Source: Gracilaria gracilis
Lineage: Eukaryota > Rhodophyta > Florideophyceae > Gracilariales > Gracilariaceae
Assembly (NCBI GenBank): GCA_030374805.1
Contig: JARGSG010000218.1
Location: 682,001-746,000, forward strand
Reading direction: 5' to 3'
DNA length: 64,000 nucleotides
A program made the translations under genes and the position numbers. The notes below the pieces were generated by a model. The model ran no database searches, was not told the DNA's origin, and saw nothing but the letters and a program-made list of their open reading frames with translations. Within the stretch, counting starts at the first letter, position 1; each line of letters opens with the position of its first letter. Shown piece after piece: positions 20,798 to 31,295 of the stretch.

Positions 20798-22883
20798 TTA
20801 CTTTTTAACACCGTGACGTAACTCAATGTGGTTCTTAAAGCATTCCCTTCCGGTACCAGTGTGACATAAATACAATTCAGATTTCAAAGATGTATAGCAT
20901 TCAGAACATAAAAACTTAGACTTCATATTCCCTTTGGACACTTTGCATCGTCCTTGATATGAAGACTTCGTAATCATTCCATCCTTAGTTTTTCTCTTGC
21001 GATTAGTCTGCATAAGATGAACACCAGTTCCTGCAGGTTTCGAAATATCATCTTCTATTTCCATTTGTTCTTCATCTCGAGTGATCAAAGCGGTCCGGTC
21101 CCACGTATTAGTGATAAGCTCGTCAGCCAGCTTCGAATAGAAGTTATATGGAGATAATAACTTTCGCATACCATTACCAGACTTGTAAGGCATCCACGCA
21201 TCAACCATAAAAATGGATAGTAAAGATGAATTCACACGGAACGACCAATCCTTGACCTCGATCTTCTTCTCCAGTTTTAATTCATCTTGGCTGCATCTGT
21301 TGTGTCTGTCAATCATTGAACACGTTTTATAGTATTCCTCACAAACCTCTGGTATCGGTACTTCAAGTTCAACTTTCCTTGAAACATTTCCTTGTCGTCT
21401 CCATCTTTGTCGGATAATTGGGTTTCCAGGGTTCACCGTGTTGCATGTTGATATAAAATACCTTCGTTCCCTATCGACCCACATTACCGCCATTAGATCC
21501 GTATTCAAACCGTTCCCCTTCGAAACCATTGAAACAAAATCTCCACGATTCTCTAAAGTCTTCTCTGATAAATGCTTCATAGGAAATTGACGCGTTGCAT
21601 TCTTGATAACCCCAGTAAAGCGCAGTCCTTTTTCCAAAAGAGCATTAGCTCTTTTCACAGATGCGAAAAAAGAATCTGCACAGACATGGCGCCCGGACCC
21701 AAACCATGGCTGGACTAATCGAAGTAAAATCGCAGTTCCATGAGTGTGTTCTGTATCAAAATCCTGATCAGGGGCATCAGATCCCATATTGAGCTCAATA
21801 TTTAGCATGATACCACTTCTTCCGCAGCAAACGGTTTTCATTTCCAAACCGTTTTCTGGTTTTCGATCCAGCGCGGTGTAATGTGGGAGCCCTACATCAA
21901 TCCAGTCTGTCCTAAGCCCATACCAGCGTGAAATACTCTCATCAACGCATAAAGCATGTGAAGGTGCCACGAAAGAACGGCGGTGATCATTGATGGCTTT
22001 CACGAAATCAGTGACTAAATTCCAGCGAGCCGTGCCATAATCCTCTTGAGCAGCGTTACCACTGAAACAAATACAACGCCTTAGAGTTTCAAACCTATTT
22101 CGTGACATTGCTTCACCAATCATAGGCTGAGACATAAACCTGGATGCTGGTTTTGAACCCCAAAGATCTCTTCTATTGGAAAACTCCAGCCTGCTTATTA
22201 AAACAATCACGCCAAAGAACCTTAAAAGCTCTTCACCACTCGTCGAAGAGGCGCCATCATTTTTCAAGTTCTTGTTCGTCTTCTCCACAATAGTCTTCAG
22301 ATGTCCGATGGGGAACATCCATCCAGTCAATGAATGTCATCGTACTCGGGCAATGACGTGGTGAGATAAAATCTCCGGCTGGGCCAATAACCTTCCACGG
22401 CTGCAATTGCATGCATCCATTGATAGGGATACAAATTGCCTCCGTGTTCCACGCACGATCATGCACAGTCACTAACTGGTCGGAAGGGGGTGCTTGTGAA
22501 ACGGGATCCGCCTCCTGCAAATTTTGCACTTGTTCTCCTTCACTGGGCTGATTGTCAACATTTTGGGCCGGTAACGGTGGTACAATTGCTGTGTCAACAT
22601 TATCAGTTTGTGGACTGTTAAGGAGACCATTACCAACCTTTACACTGCAAAGAGGAAGAGTACACTCTTTTTGGCGGTTTGGGAGGTCAAACCGAATAGT
22701 GAGAAATGTACAGTTTCGGCCGTTGACGAGTCGAATGTCAACTTTTGTCACTGTTCCAGGGACAGTTTTTGTCTTCCAAAGAGAGCCAAAGTAGCGTTTG
22801 CTTTCCGACTCACAAACTACAAGGCGGGCACGACTGTGGACTTTGTTACCAACGGTACGACGAGGGTCTGTTGACGGGGCCAT
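20798..22883 (-). pseudogene. PB-1 PiggyBac-like transposase (one frameshift)
   Basis: An N-terminal frame (22883-22257, 208 aa) and a long frame (22330-20798, 510 aa) overlap. The natural protein appears to switch frames near 22320, so one indel splits it. The long part is a DDE_Tnp_1_7-type transposase with candidate catalytic Asp residues in L-C-V-D-E-S-I-S, H-V-C-A-D-S-F-F and A-V-M-W-V-D. The I-D-R-H-N block is typical of the family, and a Cys-rich C-terminal zinc region (C-x2-C...C...H-x4-H) lies near 20900. The N-terminal part is acidic and Pro/Gln-rich. The family is secure; activity depends on whether the frameshift is real. Confidence 0.88.
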
Positions 22884-23054
22884 TGTGTACAGATTGTGTT
22901 GACGTTTGTGAAAAAATGCTCCAGCTTGGTTGCTGTGTACATGTCATGGGCGACTTTGGTTCACGCCATCAAAGGGAGGACGACGGAGGTGAGGACGAAG
23001 TTTTTTTTTTTTAAAAAGTGAAAACTTTTACTTAAAATTTATGTGAGTAAAAAC

Positions 23055-23092
23055 TGACCTCATATGAGGTCAGTTGTCAAATAGACACTAGG
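23055..23092. repeat. PB-1 right terminal and subterminal repeat
   Basis: The 18-bp palindrome at 23055-23072 and the 12-mer ATAGACACTAGG at 23081-23092 mirror the left end. Confidence 0.8.
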
Positions 23093-23159
23093 TGATGGGA
23101 AAGGCGGGAAGTCAAAGATTCGGGGCCGTGCTTATATTTTTGACGACTACTGTATCTTG

Positions 23160-23575
23160 TTAACCCTGTGGAGACGAAATGCTTAACTCTAGCAGAATAG
23201 ACTTAAGACAGTAGAACTATTGGATGTTTTGAGCAACAATTGGTTTTGGGTGCGCCAAGTGTTGGACAATCTTAACTCTATCGTACTAGGCTTAAGCATT
23301 GTTCCACGATTGGCACACACCAATATATCTCCCGGTCTCAACCAATAAACCGATCACTACTAGAACCACATTGTTTCAATAGAACGTCCATTCTCATGCT
23401 TGGTTTGCACTCTTCAAACGTAATCGTTATCTGCCGACACACCGCAAAGGTGTGTGAAAAGTGCACAACTGCACTTGCAAAGACCTCGACACCCGCCAAA
23501 ACCTATGGAGACTTCACCTAGTTCGCAGGTTGACAAATTTATGACACAGCCCATAGCTCTTATTCCCTACGTACG
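23160..23575 (+). other. Candidate left end and leader of PB-2
   Basis: TTAACCCTGTGG at 23160-23171 has the TTAA plus CCCT form expected for a PiggyBac terminus and lies just upstream of the second PiggyBac-like transposase. I found no matching complement downstream, so the right end is unknown. The leader also contains a Pro-rich open stretch (from 23454 in another frame) that may encode the original N terminus. Confidence 0.4.
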
Positions 23576-25572
23576 ATGCTACAGTCTACATCTTTTCAGA
23601 GAGAGCTTCCTGATGTTCCACATTCGGAGGACGAAAGCTTCCCTGCAATGCAAACTTGTTTCGAGGAAAATGACGAAGGAGAATTTCTCGTCACAAGCTT
23701 GGATTCGGCAGAAGCAAAATCATTATATGAAGCAGTTCCATACTGTAAACGGTGGAAAGACCAAAGTGGACTATATCTTTGCAAAGACCAACTTATTCGA
23801 GGAACCTACGCACACCGAAAAGAAATGGGGCTCTTTACCTTGTTTCTGAACTCTTCGTTCCTGAACTGCCTTAGAATTTGGACAAGTCAAGAGCTAGAAA
23901 AACGTGGTAAACGAACAAAAACACTAAGAATGGATGAGTTGTTAGCGTACTTTGGACTGGAAATGGCCACATCAATACACAAATTGAATCGATTGAAAGA
24001 CTACTGGTGCGCGTCAGACCTTTTGGGGAGTCTGTTTTTAAAGAAGACGATGAAAAGAGATACATTTCTCAATAAAAGGAAAGCTCTAAAACTACATTCT
24101 CAGTACAGCCACCATGTTGCTTTGGGAGACCCATTGTGGCACAGTCGCCAATTGTTGGAACATTTTGCAAGGAACGCAGCGACGTTAGCAGTACCAGTGG
24201 GTGTGAAGTCTCTAGACGAGAACACGATACGCTGCAAAGGGCGGACAGCAGCGCGTTCGTATATCAAGTCAAAGCCTGTCAAGTTTGGGATTAGAATTTA
24301 TGCTGTAGTAAGATGGTCTCATGCATACCTTCATAATTTCCAGGACAATGGCTCTGAAAACAAGTCAGGTCAGACCCCAGTTCAGAGGTACACCAATCTC
24401 TTCCGCAATCTTCGAGGCCCAGTCGAAAAAAAGTAGATGGCTCTCTTGTTCCTAAATCATCAGCTTCCGCACTGTGGTGCGCCCAGCTGGCGCATCAAAC
24501 TAAATTACACCCTACTAGGAATCGTGGCCGTTTGATTGTTATGGACAATGTCTATACGCGACACGTACTATCCAAGCAGCTACATCACCTCAGTGATGGT
24601 GAGTGTAGAGTTCTGGGGACAGTAAAGATTTGCAACATCGCCGGCATAAACCGCCCCGCGCTCAAGGAAGCTATTGCTTGTTTGAAGCACGAAGAACGAT
24701 GGGCTTGGCGCTTGGTCCAGGTTTATGAAAAGGGAGATGGCCCAAGCGCTGCCGTTACAGTGGCAAAGAAAGCAGGTTTGATTGTGTTCAAAGACCGTGC
24801 GGTTGTATCGTTTTACTCCAACGATCTCGCAGAGACTCCAAATCAAACAATCCATACTCCAGACGAACACACCATGAATTGTGTACATGGCCTCGCACCT
24901 CTACGGAGATGGATTAAAAAAGAGGCTATGACCCGAACAAGCCTTCAGGTTCCGGCTATGATTGTGGCTTACAACATGTTTATGAATGCTGTGGACCGCT
25001 TTGACCAATTCCGTTCCACCTCTGCCACCGTAAGAAAAGAGCGAAGAGTGTCGATGAGCTTGCTAACATATGTGCTAGATGCAGCAGTTCCAAATTCCCA
25101 CGCCCTTCTCCGAGCAATTTCGAGGATTGGCAACACCATTACAGATGTTAATGGTACGAAAAGGAGAATCATTGCCCAACTTGTCGCCGAATACGCCGAG
25201 TATCAACAGCAGCGAGCCTCACTATCCATGCCGTCCCCATTGCGAACCACCAGGCTTTCTCAAGCTGTTGGGGAAATTGGTACAGCTGGGCCCCACATAT
25301 TGTTGGACACAAAGGGCAGTAAAAGTGTTCATTGTGTTCTTTGCAAAGTCCTCAAGGCAGAAGACTGCAGCCTTTACCTATATACCTATAAAATGTACTC
25401 CTGCACGGAGTGCAAACAGGGATTTCATGTGAACTGTTTCGCGGCCTTTCATAACAGGGACGACTTTCATTCCCAACGCCCCGACGTATTCAAAGCAATG
25501 TTGACTGCGGATCGATCGATGATATCCAAGACGCGGCGTAATCGATCTAACAGGGTCACACCTACTCTTTGA
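23576..25572 (+). pseudogene. PB-2 PiggyBac-like transposase (single frameshift in a 7-A run)
   Basis: Two frames, 23576-24436 (286 aa) and 24532-25572 (346 aa), form one transposase. The reading can be followed across the gap if one base is lost in the A run at 24426-24432. The first part contains L-D-E-N-T-I-R-C-K-G-R and K-P-V-K-F-G, the region of the first catalytic Asp. The second has V-M-D-N-V-Y (second Asp), S-F-Y-S-N-D (third) and N-A-V-D-R-F-D-Q. The C terminus is a Cys/His zinc region (C-x2-C, then C-x2-C-x4-H-x2-C). It is diverged from PB-1, so the two are separate lineages. The lesion could also be a sequencing error in the homopolymer. Confidence 0.85.
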
Positions 25573-25615
25573 AGTGCCAAGTTCCGGTACAAGCAATAAA
25601 CCTAATTCTGTTTGA

Positions 25616-26255
25616 AGCCCATGTACGATCCAGCTTCATCTGGCCAGATTCTTCGAATCGCTTCTAACGCACATTGTGGAATTTGAATTCGCGTTCCTTT
25701 TCCTAATATCCCGTGACGCTCCTGAGTGTAGTTTTTGTACGCCTATTTTCGCGCTAGATTGTTATCAGCATGAGAAGCACTGGTGAATTTGTATAATGAT
25801 GCGGTCTTGGAGACCACTTCTCCTCCCAACTGCATCCAGTAGCGAGGCGCACCTCCACATATCGTGAACGCCACATCCTCGTTATGCGTAGTAATTTTCG
25901 GAATCATCACATTGCTCTCCAGATCTTCTACATTCTGATTCGAAGGTAAAGTAACTTGAAAACTGTAGAGCAACGCCCTTCGCGGTACTTAGCCGTTTTC
26001 ACGAGTCATATACACCTCACTAGTGATGTTAGCACTTGGATCTCTATATGAGGAGATATTGGACCCTTCGTACAGGATGATGGCATCCAAACTGGACTTT
26101 GGCACCCTTGGCAAGATGAGTACAAATAATACACGTATGCGTGTGCAATGCACCCATTGTAGGGGAATTACTAGATATAATTTACCGTATTTACTACACG
26201 ACCTTACAGTCGGATGGCAGACGCCATGGTATATGACTTGGTGATCTCGGGCCAT
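25616..26255 (-). pseudogene. Unknown protein, minus frame with two in-frame stops
   Basis: A single minus frame can be followed from 26255 to about 25616 with stops at 25989-25991 (TAA) and 25740-25742 (TAG). The segments between are not low complexity. The C-terminal end reads H-G-I-L-G-K-G-T-R-I-Q-I-P, then A-I-R-R-I-W-P-D-E-A-G-S-Y-M-G-F-K, which looks like a conserved module, but I cannot name it. It may belong to the PB-2 unit or to another mobile element. Confidence 0.45.
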
Positions 26256-26887
26256 CCCGGTGAAGTAAACGCTAACAAGCGAGGGTTCGGCTCTGACTCA
26301 GGAACCCCTGGTACTCGGTAAACTCCTCGTGGAGAGCCGAATCCTTGCGCAAGACTACTCAACCACCGCGTGGAGCTTCCAGCACGTCCGCCATCGGTGT
26401 GTCCTTTTAACCACCTGTGTGTTTGTGTTCTTTGCCCGTATTGTACAGGTATCGCTCCCCGGCATACCGGTGTCGCCCTTTTTGTCTTGTCTTGGCTTTG
26501 ATCGTGGCCTTTCCAGTCGCAATCCGTGTCCCCACTGCCGTGTGCCCTCCTTCCACATCTGTGGAGTCATCACCGACTCCGTCGCCCTATAGATCCGACT
26601 TCTTGGTTTCTACGCCTGTTCGCTCGTCGAGACGGTGAGTCCCGGTCTTAAACCCGGGTAGCGCAGTCACCACAGGTGGCTCGGTTCCTCGTGCTACCCT
26701 CTCTAGAGAAAGGGCCCGAACACCTTCGTGTGTCTTTTCCCTGCCAGGGTTTTGCACCACAAAAACATGAACGTGTAGATACTGTGGCCATCGCCAAGTT
26801 TGTTTGTCCTTCACCCTCTTTGTGGTCTACTGAATCAAAATTGTTCACAGTATTGTGCTGTTTTGATGTACTTTCCTTGCAGATCGA
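26256..26887. other. Sequence left of the compound LTR element; no clear gene
   Basis: Frames are short. Just before the target duplication a pyrimidine-rich CTTTCCTTGCAG (about 26871-26882) resembles a 3' splice site. Joined across the insertion it would lead into the short frame at 34021-34119. This is weak evidence for an interrupted exon. Confidence 0.3.
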
Positions 26888-26892
26888 ATCTA

Positions 26893-27056
26893 TGTCAGAG
26901 GTAGTATAGATTAGGTGGCACCCGTTTATTCAACTGTTTGTATCTTAGTGCTTACGAGAGTACTTTGTGGATTCTGCACTGCATATAGACGCAGTGCTGA
27001 GGAGGACAAGGCGTACTGCCTTGTCCTCCAACGCCTCACTTGCATTCGCTCTAATA
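26893..27056 (+). repeat. Compound element LTR A (5')
   Basis: 164 bp with imperfect inverted ends TGTCAGAG...CTCTAATA. GGTTATGGGCC follows at 27057. Confidence 0.88.
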
Positions 27057-27684
27057 GGTTATGGGCCTGAGCGCACGCTGCCCTCGCAACTGCGATGCTT
27101 TCTTTGTTTTCTATTCTATGAACAGGACACTCATATCTCCGAATCCTCAATTCTTCGCTTACTATCAAGACCGCAATCTACTTCACACGTATCTCGTTGC
27201 ATTTGTCTACTTTCGATAAAGAGCAAGAACTGGGGGATGTGTATATATTTTGCGAGTATTATAGAAAAGTAACGCCGGAGGCTGAAGAATATTCTAATGG
27301 ATTTCGTTTAAATTGGACTGGATGTCTACCGTGGAAAAGACCGGAAACACCGTCCACAATTTAAGCGGCTGCTAGCGGCCATAAAATTCAAATTGTGTGG
27401 TGAACCAGGCACTACAAAAGTGTGACCACACTGTCATAAATGGACTGGATCTGGCTAAGAACACACATATATATATATATTTAATTCCAAGAAGGACAAA
27501 GACGAAGTGGAACCGTTCTATACTTTGCCGAAATTCTACTTTGCTACTGCAAGAACTGACTTCCTTATGGCCCTCTTACTGCAGAACTCAATTCTAATAT
27601 TTTAGGTGCATACTTGCATTGGATTCCGAACGTCTGCCACTTCTATGAAGTATGACTTTTGAACTGCCATTGTTCGAGGGGGGA
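27057..27684 (+). other. Compound element, first internal region (non-autonomous)
   Basis: Homologous to 27873-28313. Both begin with the tRNA-Met anticodon-arm primer site, and both encode a short similar peptide directly downstream (G-P-E-x-T-L-P-S-Q-L-R-C-F-L). In the second copy this starts at the ATG in the primer site; here a 1-nt deletion takes it out of frame. The 3' end holds a polypurine tract at about 27676-27684. No protease, RT or integrase is seen. Confidence 0.65.
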
Positions 27685-27872
27685 TCTCAGTGATGTAATA
27701 GATGAGGTGGCACCCATTCATTTAAGTATTTGTATTTAGTGTTCACGAGAGCATTTGTATTTAGTGTTCACGAGAGCACTTTGTGCTCTCTAAACTACTA
27801 TATAAACGCCCAGCTGAGGAGAACAAGCTTATCGCTGAGTTCTCCAACGCCTCACTTTCATTTGCTCTAATA
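27685..27872 (+). repeat. Compound element LTR B (internal)
   Basis: 188 bp, aligned with LTR A and C but diverged and starting TCTCAG in place of TGTCAG. It contains a roughly 24-bp tandem duplication (TTTGTATTTAGTGTTCACGA twice). Confidence 0.82.
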
Positions 27873-28313
27873 GGTTATGGGCCCAGAGGGCACGCTGCCC
27901 TCGCAACTGCGATGCTTTCTTTTTGTTGTAGTCTATGAACAGGACACTCATTTCCGCGAGTCCTATCTTCTTCGCGTATTCTCATTACTGAACTGCAAAA
28001 TACGCATCTCGCTGCCTTTCTGTACTGCCAGATGAACAGCAGGAGCTAGAAGGTGGGTTTGAGTTTTGCAAATATCATTTGAGAAGTAACGCCGGAGGCT
28101 GAAGAAGATGGTAATGAATATGGTTTATCATTGGACTGGATGTGTACGGTGGAGAAGGCCGGAAAAACCGTCTAGACATCTAAGCCGTCATTCGGAGAGG
28201 CTTTTTTTGCTTATGTTCAGCCCTGCACTACAGAAGTGCGTCTAGACTGTCTTGGAAGTTAATGGAAGTGGTGGACAAAGCACAGCAATTAAATATATTT
28301 TATGACGGAACTA
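27873..28313 (+). other. Compound element, second internal region, left part
   Basis: Starts GGTTATGGGCCC and opens a short frame at the ATG (27876) that gives M-G-P-E-G-T-L-P-S-Q-L and ends after about 55 codons. It is interrupted at 28314 by Copia-1. Confidence 0.6.
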
Positions 28314-28734
28314 TGGAATGCAATGAATGCAATTGTCAGCTGCATTGGTTGCTGGAAGGCTAACGCAACGCAGTGTCAGCAAGAATGCAGCGCGCAAATG
28401 CAACTACTGCATGTCGGAATGCAAATGGCAATATTGTACGCAAGCAACTGACACAGGGAGAGCTGCTGATCATTAGATATTATCTAGTGCATTAGAGATT
28501 GTGTGGCGTTGCGTAGTGTTAGCAGTATGTGTTGCGTGGCCGTGCGCATTGTTAGGGCTAGAGATTGCGTGACCAAGAACTACAGAATGCGACGTGTGTC
28601 AGCGCGGGTATAGAAACCCCAGCAAGCAGCCATCAACGTAGACTAGAAGGTAAAGGACAAGCTACGAACGACGAAACTTATAGAGAACAAGTAAACAGTG
28701 CTTCTACAAACTGATTTGCAACCAGCCTTTACTT
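28314..28734 (+). repeat. Copia-1 5' LTR
   Basis: Starts TGGAATGC, which matches 33273 onward, and ends just before the primer site at 28736. GGTATAGAAACC near 28606 may be the TATA region. The right border is inferred from the primer site. Confidence 0.7.
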
Positions 28735-28735
28735 A

Positions 28736-28748
28736 GTTATGGGCCCAG
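28736..28748 (+). promoter_or_regulatory. Copia-1 primer-binding site (half initiator tRNA-Met) that contains the gag ATG
   Basis: GTTATGGGCCCAG is complementary to the anticodon stem-loop of eukaryotic initiator tRNA-Met (GGGCCCATAAC), the half-tRNA primer used by copia-type elements. Its ATG, at 28739-28741, is the first codon of the gag frame. Confidence 0.8.
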
Positions 28749-29715
28749 AAAACTCAAACCACTTGCAGACCAGGCCCCGCTTTTCGTGGGATATTCGCAC
28801 CGTACCGTGGACCGATGGCCGGGGAAATCAGCAGCAGTACGCCGAAGCCGTTTCGCTTTGGCAGACATTTCAGGACACCCTCGCGGACTCGAACAGCAAC
28901 AAGGTCTCGAAACAAGCTCAAGGGATTATGCTACAGTCGCAACTGTACGGACGCGCGCGAGACCTGTGCAAGGCTATTCCAGACTCTACGATCCGATCGA
29001 CGGAAGGCGCAAACGCAATCGTGGAGGCTTTGTACAAACGAGACCCGCTTGCGGTTGTATCAGACGTGTTTCAAGACTTCCTCACGCTACTGAAAACCAA
29101 GCACAGCAACCACGAGAGCTTCAAGAACTTCGAGTCGCGCTTCCAGACGCAAGTATCAAGGCTCAATGCACATGGCCCGGAGGACAAGCTATCGGACGCG
29201 CTGGTGGCATTTGCACTATTGGCAAACGCAGACGTCGATAAAAATCAGAGAGTCTCCGTTTTGGCTAATGGTGCGCCGAGGGACGCGTGCGTAGCTTCAC
29301 ATCAACTACCAGTGACTACCTGAAAGCCGTCTCATACGAAGCGATCGCCTCTGTGCTGAGGAAATGCGACAAGATGAAGGGAACTGGAGGAGACACCTCA
29401 CCGAAGGCCGTCTTCAGTAACTCAGCCAACTACAACTCATCTAGAAACAACGGCAAGAGAGTATTCCGGCGCCAGCGCAGGACTCTAGAAGAGATGGCAG
29501 AGCTCAAGGGGAGAACTAGGTGCCAAGGATGCAAGACGTTGGGCCACTGGGTCGACGACAACAACAAGGACGGGTCATCGAAGCCCGGATTTGTTGCCTT
29601 GGATGCTCCGAAAGGGTCGAAACCCGCCGCAGATAAGGTCATAACGTTCAATATGGCAACACTGAACGCAGTCACCGCAGACACGCCCGACGATTGCGCC
29701 GATGAATTTGTTTGA
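28739..29715 (+). pseudogene. Copia-1 gag (frameshifted)
   Basis: The frame from ATG 28739 gives 194 aa of helical Gag-like protein (F-Q-D-F-L-T-L-L-K, then a run to L-L-A-N-A-D-V). At about 29280 the reading moves to another frame that runs to 29715. The second frame contains a zinc-knuckle-like C-x2-C-x4-G-H-W (near 29520-29555) whose last Cys is not evident. This matches the gag layout of Ty1/copia elements. Confidence 0.8.
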
Positions 29716-31260
29716 CCGCTTCTGGATAACGCAGCGCCCTACAGTGGTATTGGATATACCGAACTGCAGCTCATGAGCCAGATCGTTTGTCCGGAATGGA
29801 ACGGAGAACTGCAACCACTACCTGAAGCACTTGGCGACAACACTCATTGGCAGTATGGCAAGGGAGAGCACAGCAGCGAAGCTAGGAAGATCCTTGGATC
29901 AGTAATGTTTACAGTGCAAATCGACGAAGGCTAACGTGTACGTATCCGTCATTTGGTTGTAGATGGCTCCTCACAATGGGTAGTAAGCAGAAATGTCACC
30001 AACGACTGCTACATACTGCGCATCTACCAGAACGTTCTGAAGCTGCCGCCAGAAGTGAGCGGTGAACCTCAAGGACGCATTACCTTGATCGACCGCGAAA
30101 TGCACACGTACATTCCCTACGCCACGTTTACCTTTCGTACCGACAACATGACGGTCGACACAGAGACAAACCTCTTCTGCGCAGCCGCTCACATGGAAGG
30201 AGACCATGCAAGCAAACCATGGAAGGACCTAAAGAGGATTGTCGACAAGGTTCACAAGCATGTGTGTGGATACTCCACGTACTTTGACATTAATATTTTA
30301 TTACAGCGCAACGAGCTATGGAACCAGCAGGTAGACAACTACCTCCTGCAGACCTTGGAGAGGTGCACAGGGTGCGCGACCACTGCAAGTCTCGCGAACA
30401 CGCGAAAGGTATCGCTTAGCAACATGACCAGGTCCTTCAACGAAGTAGGGTGCGTGGATCACCTGTTTCTCGACGAATACTGCGCGATGCACGTATTGGA
30501 CGCGCTGTCACGCTATTCAGTAGGCGCAGCAGTCACTGACACCTCCATGCGGCAGGCGATTTTGGTGTTCGACGCGCATTGGATAACGCCGTTCTGGGCA
30601 CTGCGAGTGGTAGCTTTCGACAAGGCATTCAAGAAGAGCATCTTCGGTGAGTACCTTGCCAAACTCGATATAGAAGCGCGACCACTACCGCCCAGAAGAC
30701 ACAACAAGAACGTACTGGAATCCAAGCACCGCATAATCAAGGACGTTTTTCTGCGTCTCAAGGAAGCAGCACGAGACGATACGCGCGAGTGGATAGCAGA
30801 ACTGGCCATTCAGCAAGCGATAAGGATATCGAACGACCTGTATGGAAGCGACGTACTTTCCGCACAGGAACTAGCAAAGGGATATGCGAGACCGCTAGAG
30901 AACGGCGGGCTGCCTAAGCTGCTACCTCAGGATATCGTGGACGCACACCAAAAGCTATTGGCCAAACGCAAACTTACGCTTATCCTCCGCTCGAAAACGG
31001 TGAACGAATTCCCGATTGCAGTAGGAGATATCGTTCAGCTCTTTGTCAAGAATCAGTACGACAAGCGTGGTAAGTGGTCGACCAACAAAGCAGTACTGGA
31101 ATACGATGTCGCGGATCGTACCGTAACCGTAGCTGGATCCAAAGGGAAGCAGATTAGCGCCGCGATCGAAGATGTAAGGCCGGCGATCAAAGATCAGGAG
31201 CCAGCTATCGCTGTGCAAGATGAGATCGATGAACTGGACAGAAACTTGGATGAGTTGTAG
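29716..31260 (+). pseudogene. Copia-1 protease and integrase
   Basis: A protease-like D-N-A-A motif lies in one frame near 29718-29934, ending in a stop. The adjoining G-S-S-Q-W-V-V-S-R-N-V-T segment, typical of copia proteases, is in the frame 29953-31260. That frame continues into integrase with an HHCC-like region (about 30250-30375), a D-A-L-S-R-Y block, a second Asp in V-A-F-D-K-A-F and a Glu in N-V-L-E-S-K-H. It ends at a stop before RT. Confidence 0.8.
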
Positions 31261-31295
31261 ATCAGTTGCAGGATTAGGAGAGCTATAGAAGGTCG

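Larger units (their letters stand above)
20262..23092. mobile_element. PB-1: PiggyBac-like DNA transposon
   Basis: The ends carry an inverted 12-mer, CCTAGTGTCTAT at 20262-20273 and its complement at 23081-23092. Each is followed inward by the same 18-bp perfect palindrome TGACCTCATATGAGGTCA (20287-20304 and 23055-23072). Between them lies a PiggyBac-family transposase on the minus strand. I could not find the TTAA duplication expected for this superfamily, so the exact termini may extend a few bases or have mutated. Confidence 0.8.
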
